Assembly (NCBI GenBank): GCA_017628165.1
Contig: JAGBZQ010000010.1
Span: forward strand, 1-33,931
Reading direction: 5' to 3'
Source of the DNA: Kiritimatiellia bacterium
GTDB taxonomy: Bacteria; Verrucomicrobiota; Kiritimatiellia; RFP12; UBA1067
Length of the DNA stretch: 33,931 nucleotides
Part shown: positions 33,701 through 33,931 of the stretch, piece by piece
Layout of the letters: every line of letters starts with the position of its first letter
How positions within the stretch are numbered: position 1 is the stretch's first letter
The notes under the pieces: generated by a model
Seen by the model: only the letters and a program-made list of their open reading frames with translations
Database searches by the model: none
What the model was told of the DNA's origin: nothing
Made by a program: the position numbers and the translations under genes

Positions 33701-33931
33701 CGTCTCGCCGCTGTTTTCATCTAAAGTTGTACGAAGAAGATTTTCATCTGTAGGAATCTGGTAAACTGCGCTGACAGTATTAGTACAAATTTCAACGACT
33801 ATCTTGTACTCATCGCCAGTTTCCGACACAGATGAGTTAACGGCATCAAAGTAAATCGTTCCGATTCCGTTAGTATAACACGGCGAATAAATCTCTGCAT
33901 TCGTTGTATTACGCATAATCAAATGCGCCGA
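27698..33931 (-). CDS. Giant exported-type beta-sandwich protein with lamin-tail-like module (5' end outside window)
   Basis: The frame is open to the window edge, so at least 2077 residues are visible and the true start and signal peptide are missing; the TTG near 33922 is not a credible start. No catalytic motif is recognised. Three stretches share a pattern: a G-I/V-G-x-I/V-S-F-type opening and an LIDEVVVS-type end (about 33889-33434, 30962-30527 and 30305-29953). A concanavalin-like module lies between them (about 32160-31520, ending KGGTYGLLSANSEGYFSNYV). At about 29440-29270, WINEVN...FVEIAVP...ITGWSVRV resembles the lamin-tail domain found in many secreted bacterial proteins. The protein ends FTVELLKKENYYGN, with no membrane helix. 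It heads the cassette with the lipoprotein and the 4182-aa protein. A cell-surface or matrix role is likely but inferred. Confidence 0.8.
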   Translation of the reverse strand, partial: SAHLIMRNTTNAEIYSPCYTNGIGTIYFDAVNSSVSETGDEYKIVVEICTNTVSAVYQIPTDENLLRTTLDENSGETVTDRYGNAVWDRVELLPLVKNGTPNFEPAGKTNELALAINNGGTCDNFYRVCAKVDYRGPIRFRIKRVSAAEGSALTAKYVLLDNIIVSYPAMRADMEPCGEYNPNRGGAQVLGQACAWNVPFPSVNDTNILARGNAKYTTNCGNKDADTAEFFTGVKMHYRWRYLEQEYGEWQEVGLDHKNGFKADAPLQLPAGRQGDVEFWFESFLKAPYYEYVDYSGANLGLSGLYTENVAVVTNRANVYFAESMGRDWFVRLREGKSDYESIRLVAITEEEKYEGVFVKTNFVDMAVVGNGMWRGYLKTAEPLAKGVKYRFELMNRQEPGAAEWETNTAVWRATANSETLPVSDILKVADGDDDWATVPCDAVTGYLLFQIDETTRGLTVVHADYQNFNAWNDAKGSVYRGTSTSDDSVDKSGASAKSKDYVESFDNWSDMPSVNKHWREAFEYTTQQQYGDYVSFDSTVTPNNWTAENGMYIYGKYRDAQVQSNGFTDRALQMHGQGKGYIQFVDGAESPRGLESISFKVRLSQFINFDDFAYYDAPLKSTMTNYSFVAASAFDLKKNKSFTGNASLSLIGYYRRDKGFYEFRVEQAKAKNGEYNAQGQVLSLYRWTYDAKGKILSKKLGEKYVDSYGQKDNWPECSSLTGKGYRPLFISLASSPTGTCIVAGYKLSDAVTPSFSTSEISGKQYNMICYRDTSDERLKGGTYGLLSANSEGYFSNYVVFEKPIAQTAQIGPANTFDIFSNNLVTFSNPSGVATSQIRNDLWYIRPARMTAVPVSDVVTALKNVVPEQQIDILTASAGKTDWKLLKSETCDTFGTPKANDIKVYTTSDCSVKIKHNGSTDDIRTDVVIDDIELKQFRGDDWANVGGECIPGLNDASDYRGLTNIIFTSSWIKNKGILLSGRRTTPEKPASIRSPLFDGYNAGAGIGMLSFNYAPAGSSADYKTSLRKVKLLVQIATNNVNSSNIDNIHNFDSATWTTYEKDGKPFVIDFTEKDSSGKYILPENGTFSVYLGLHGVKGVVRLVMDPKVVEDVQDEMDPKNFAEILITDVLCRDEPMLDSGSWWGWNLRTLGGDLDTEKRMLLSDMYSFVRDDSTGTNVVSRGLSLALNNSWAANVEPMKEEAYKAHQPFVQTPTFVSNLVGEVSFKARKFDLGNSQPAQVTLYGSLTGSVDQNWELLEKFVVSNKTYETFSYKTDPSKAYAAFRLAVTGIDGIADPHVQNHKPEGYENPVRVLIDEVVVSEAVRARLAFRNVGAFRTHLDGTGYVSNVPSTAEQPLCNESWGIQCEIFAAQLADEIDFERTPSVRLHWFEGEYPWGYVNWKGVKGAKSALLARATGTNLIYRSSYTTAQDAIVTPSFAPGTVVQYELEVVYYQKDSNVPVTNYLSSAGSWTTPEWYAPVDKNAGKDAFTAYNILDTVAPKWAWINEVNLFGTYNSNYVNTDRDLQFVEIAVPAEADITGWSVRVLEALIGSNIVVTNTIGRFGSADLEPTKPNLTGMASNMVFRVLGNTRSRQSQRLKYADGTLDGVWNVDYPSADVSAEEISSIEPIGIQLVRGSGIVEHEIVALGTNYWSGVWESYTDMQPSNTVNALNRMMKGSDFQYVGEDNAGENLSLSVLTNRGQVSNDWSRVVTMTPGRINEGQQIDPDHPTPNGSSIIIYANLDNVFGHIYQTIGDAVNTNRNQILVIQKGSDRGTNITYTVDPWYELAGVTTNGRAAVATPLAAPRTYQVTVGVGASNNVTVVAGAKVRSDLETDYGLTVDNKYRDAIMKWLEEGSTAKGRWKNYGLEEICPVEFRSLYGTVVTNLTLTQIYWLDIDPTVSNQAFVAGMASAPLPAIKDGYLGSESVTNVKMSVKMFVTNTSENAETYFNGKTAYAPYTLRGLEPGSLSKDLAGNVAWTSVTFKVAGLLANGLTSEQNEQNWVPLRWFVFDDNSFDADFISKIEVKDPLGTESPGYGAGWSEWVEQHGQTPIFFKWAIDTKLKPFTVELLKKENYYGN

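Noticed and set aside
33914..33922. TTG or ATG near the right edge as the real start of the giant protein
   Set aside because: The frame stays open to the edge, there is no signal peptide after these codons, and the first visible residues already belong to a beta-sandwich module.

Overview
The window is one uninterrupted minus-strand block, transcribed from right to left, from a Gram-negative, acetate-forming bacterium. It most resembles the PVC superphylum (Verrucomicrobiota, Kiritimatiellota or Lentisphaerota). Three things point there. The pilus-type locus at about 3.6-11.5 kb has the gene order and protein architectures of the Akkermansia muciniphila Amuc_1098-Amuc_1102 cluster. A Kdo-pathway isomerase implies an LPS outer membrane. 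The very large exported proteins carry LamG-like and thrombospondin-type-3-like modules. The phylum is an inference; there is no rRNA here.

Layout in transcription order: (1) 33931-27698, an exported-type giant protein cut by the window edge (at least 2077 aa), with repeated beta-sandwich modules and a lamin-tail-like module; (2) 27708-27352, a small coiled-coil lipoprotein whose start overlaps the end of gene 1; (3) 27326-14778, a 4182-aa secreted protein with Calx-beta/PKD-like beta domains, a LamG domain and about 15 acidic Asp-rich calcium-binding-type motifs; (4) 14766-12529, ackA and pta, the acetate/ATP pathway, separated by a 49-bp array of seven degenerate heptamers; (5) 12509-11517, kdsD, arabinose-5-phosphate isomerase; (6) 11489-3615, a pilus alignment complex and secretin: an Amuc_1102-like periplasmic protein, a PilM-PilN fusion, a PilO-like Amuc_1100 homologue, a PilP-position protein with a Cys cluster and calcium-type loops, and a large secretin; (7) 3606-1, coaE, rho and the first half of uvrA.

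The pilus genes are tightly coupled: 10-nt and 4-nt overlaps, with strong Shine-Dalgarno sites inside the preceding genes. Together they would build a cytoplasmic PilM ring, an inner-membrane PilN/PilO platform, a periplasmic connector and an outer-membrane secretin. The motor ATPases, the platform protein PilC, the prepilin peptidase and the pilins are not in this window. A good sigma-70-type promoter lies in front of the secretin gene and could drive the secretin together with coaE, rho and uvrA. The largest gap without a gene is 69 bp, and I see no tRNA, rRNA, CRISPR array, transposase or intrinsic terminator.

The most interesting items are the Amuc_1098-1102-like locus with its PilM-PilN fusion and altered nucleotide-site residues, the metal-binding-looking PilP-position protein, and the giant protein / lipoprotein / giant protein cassette, which may be an undescribed surface system.
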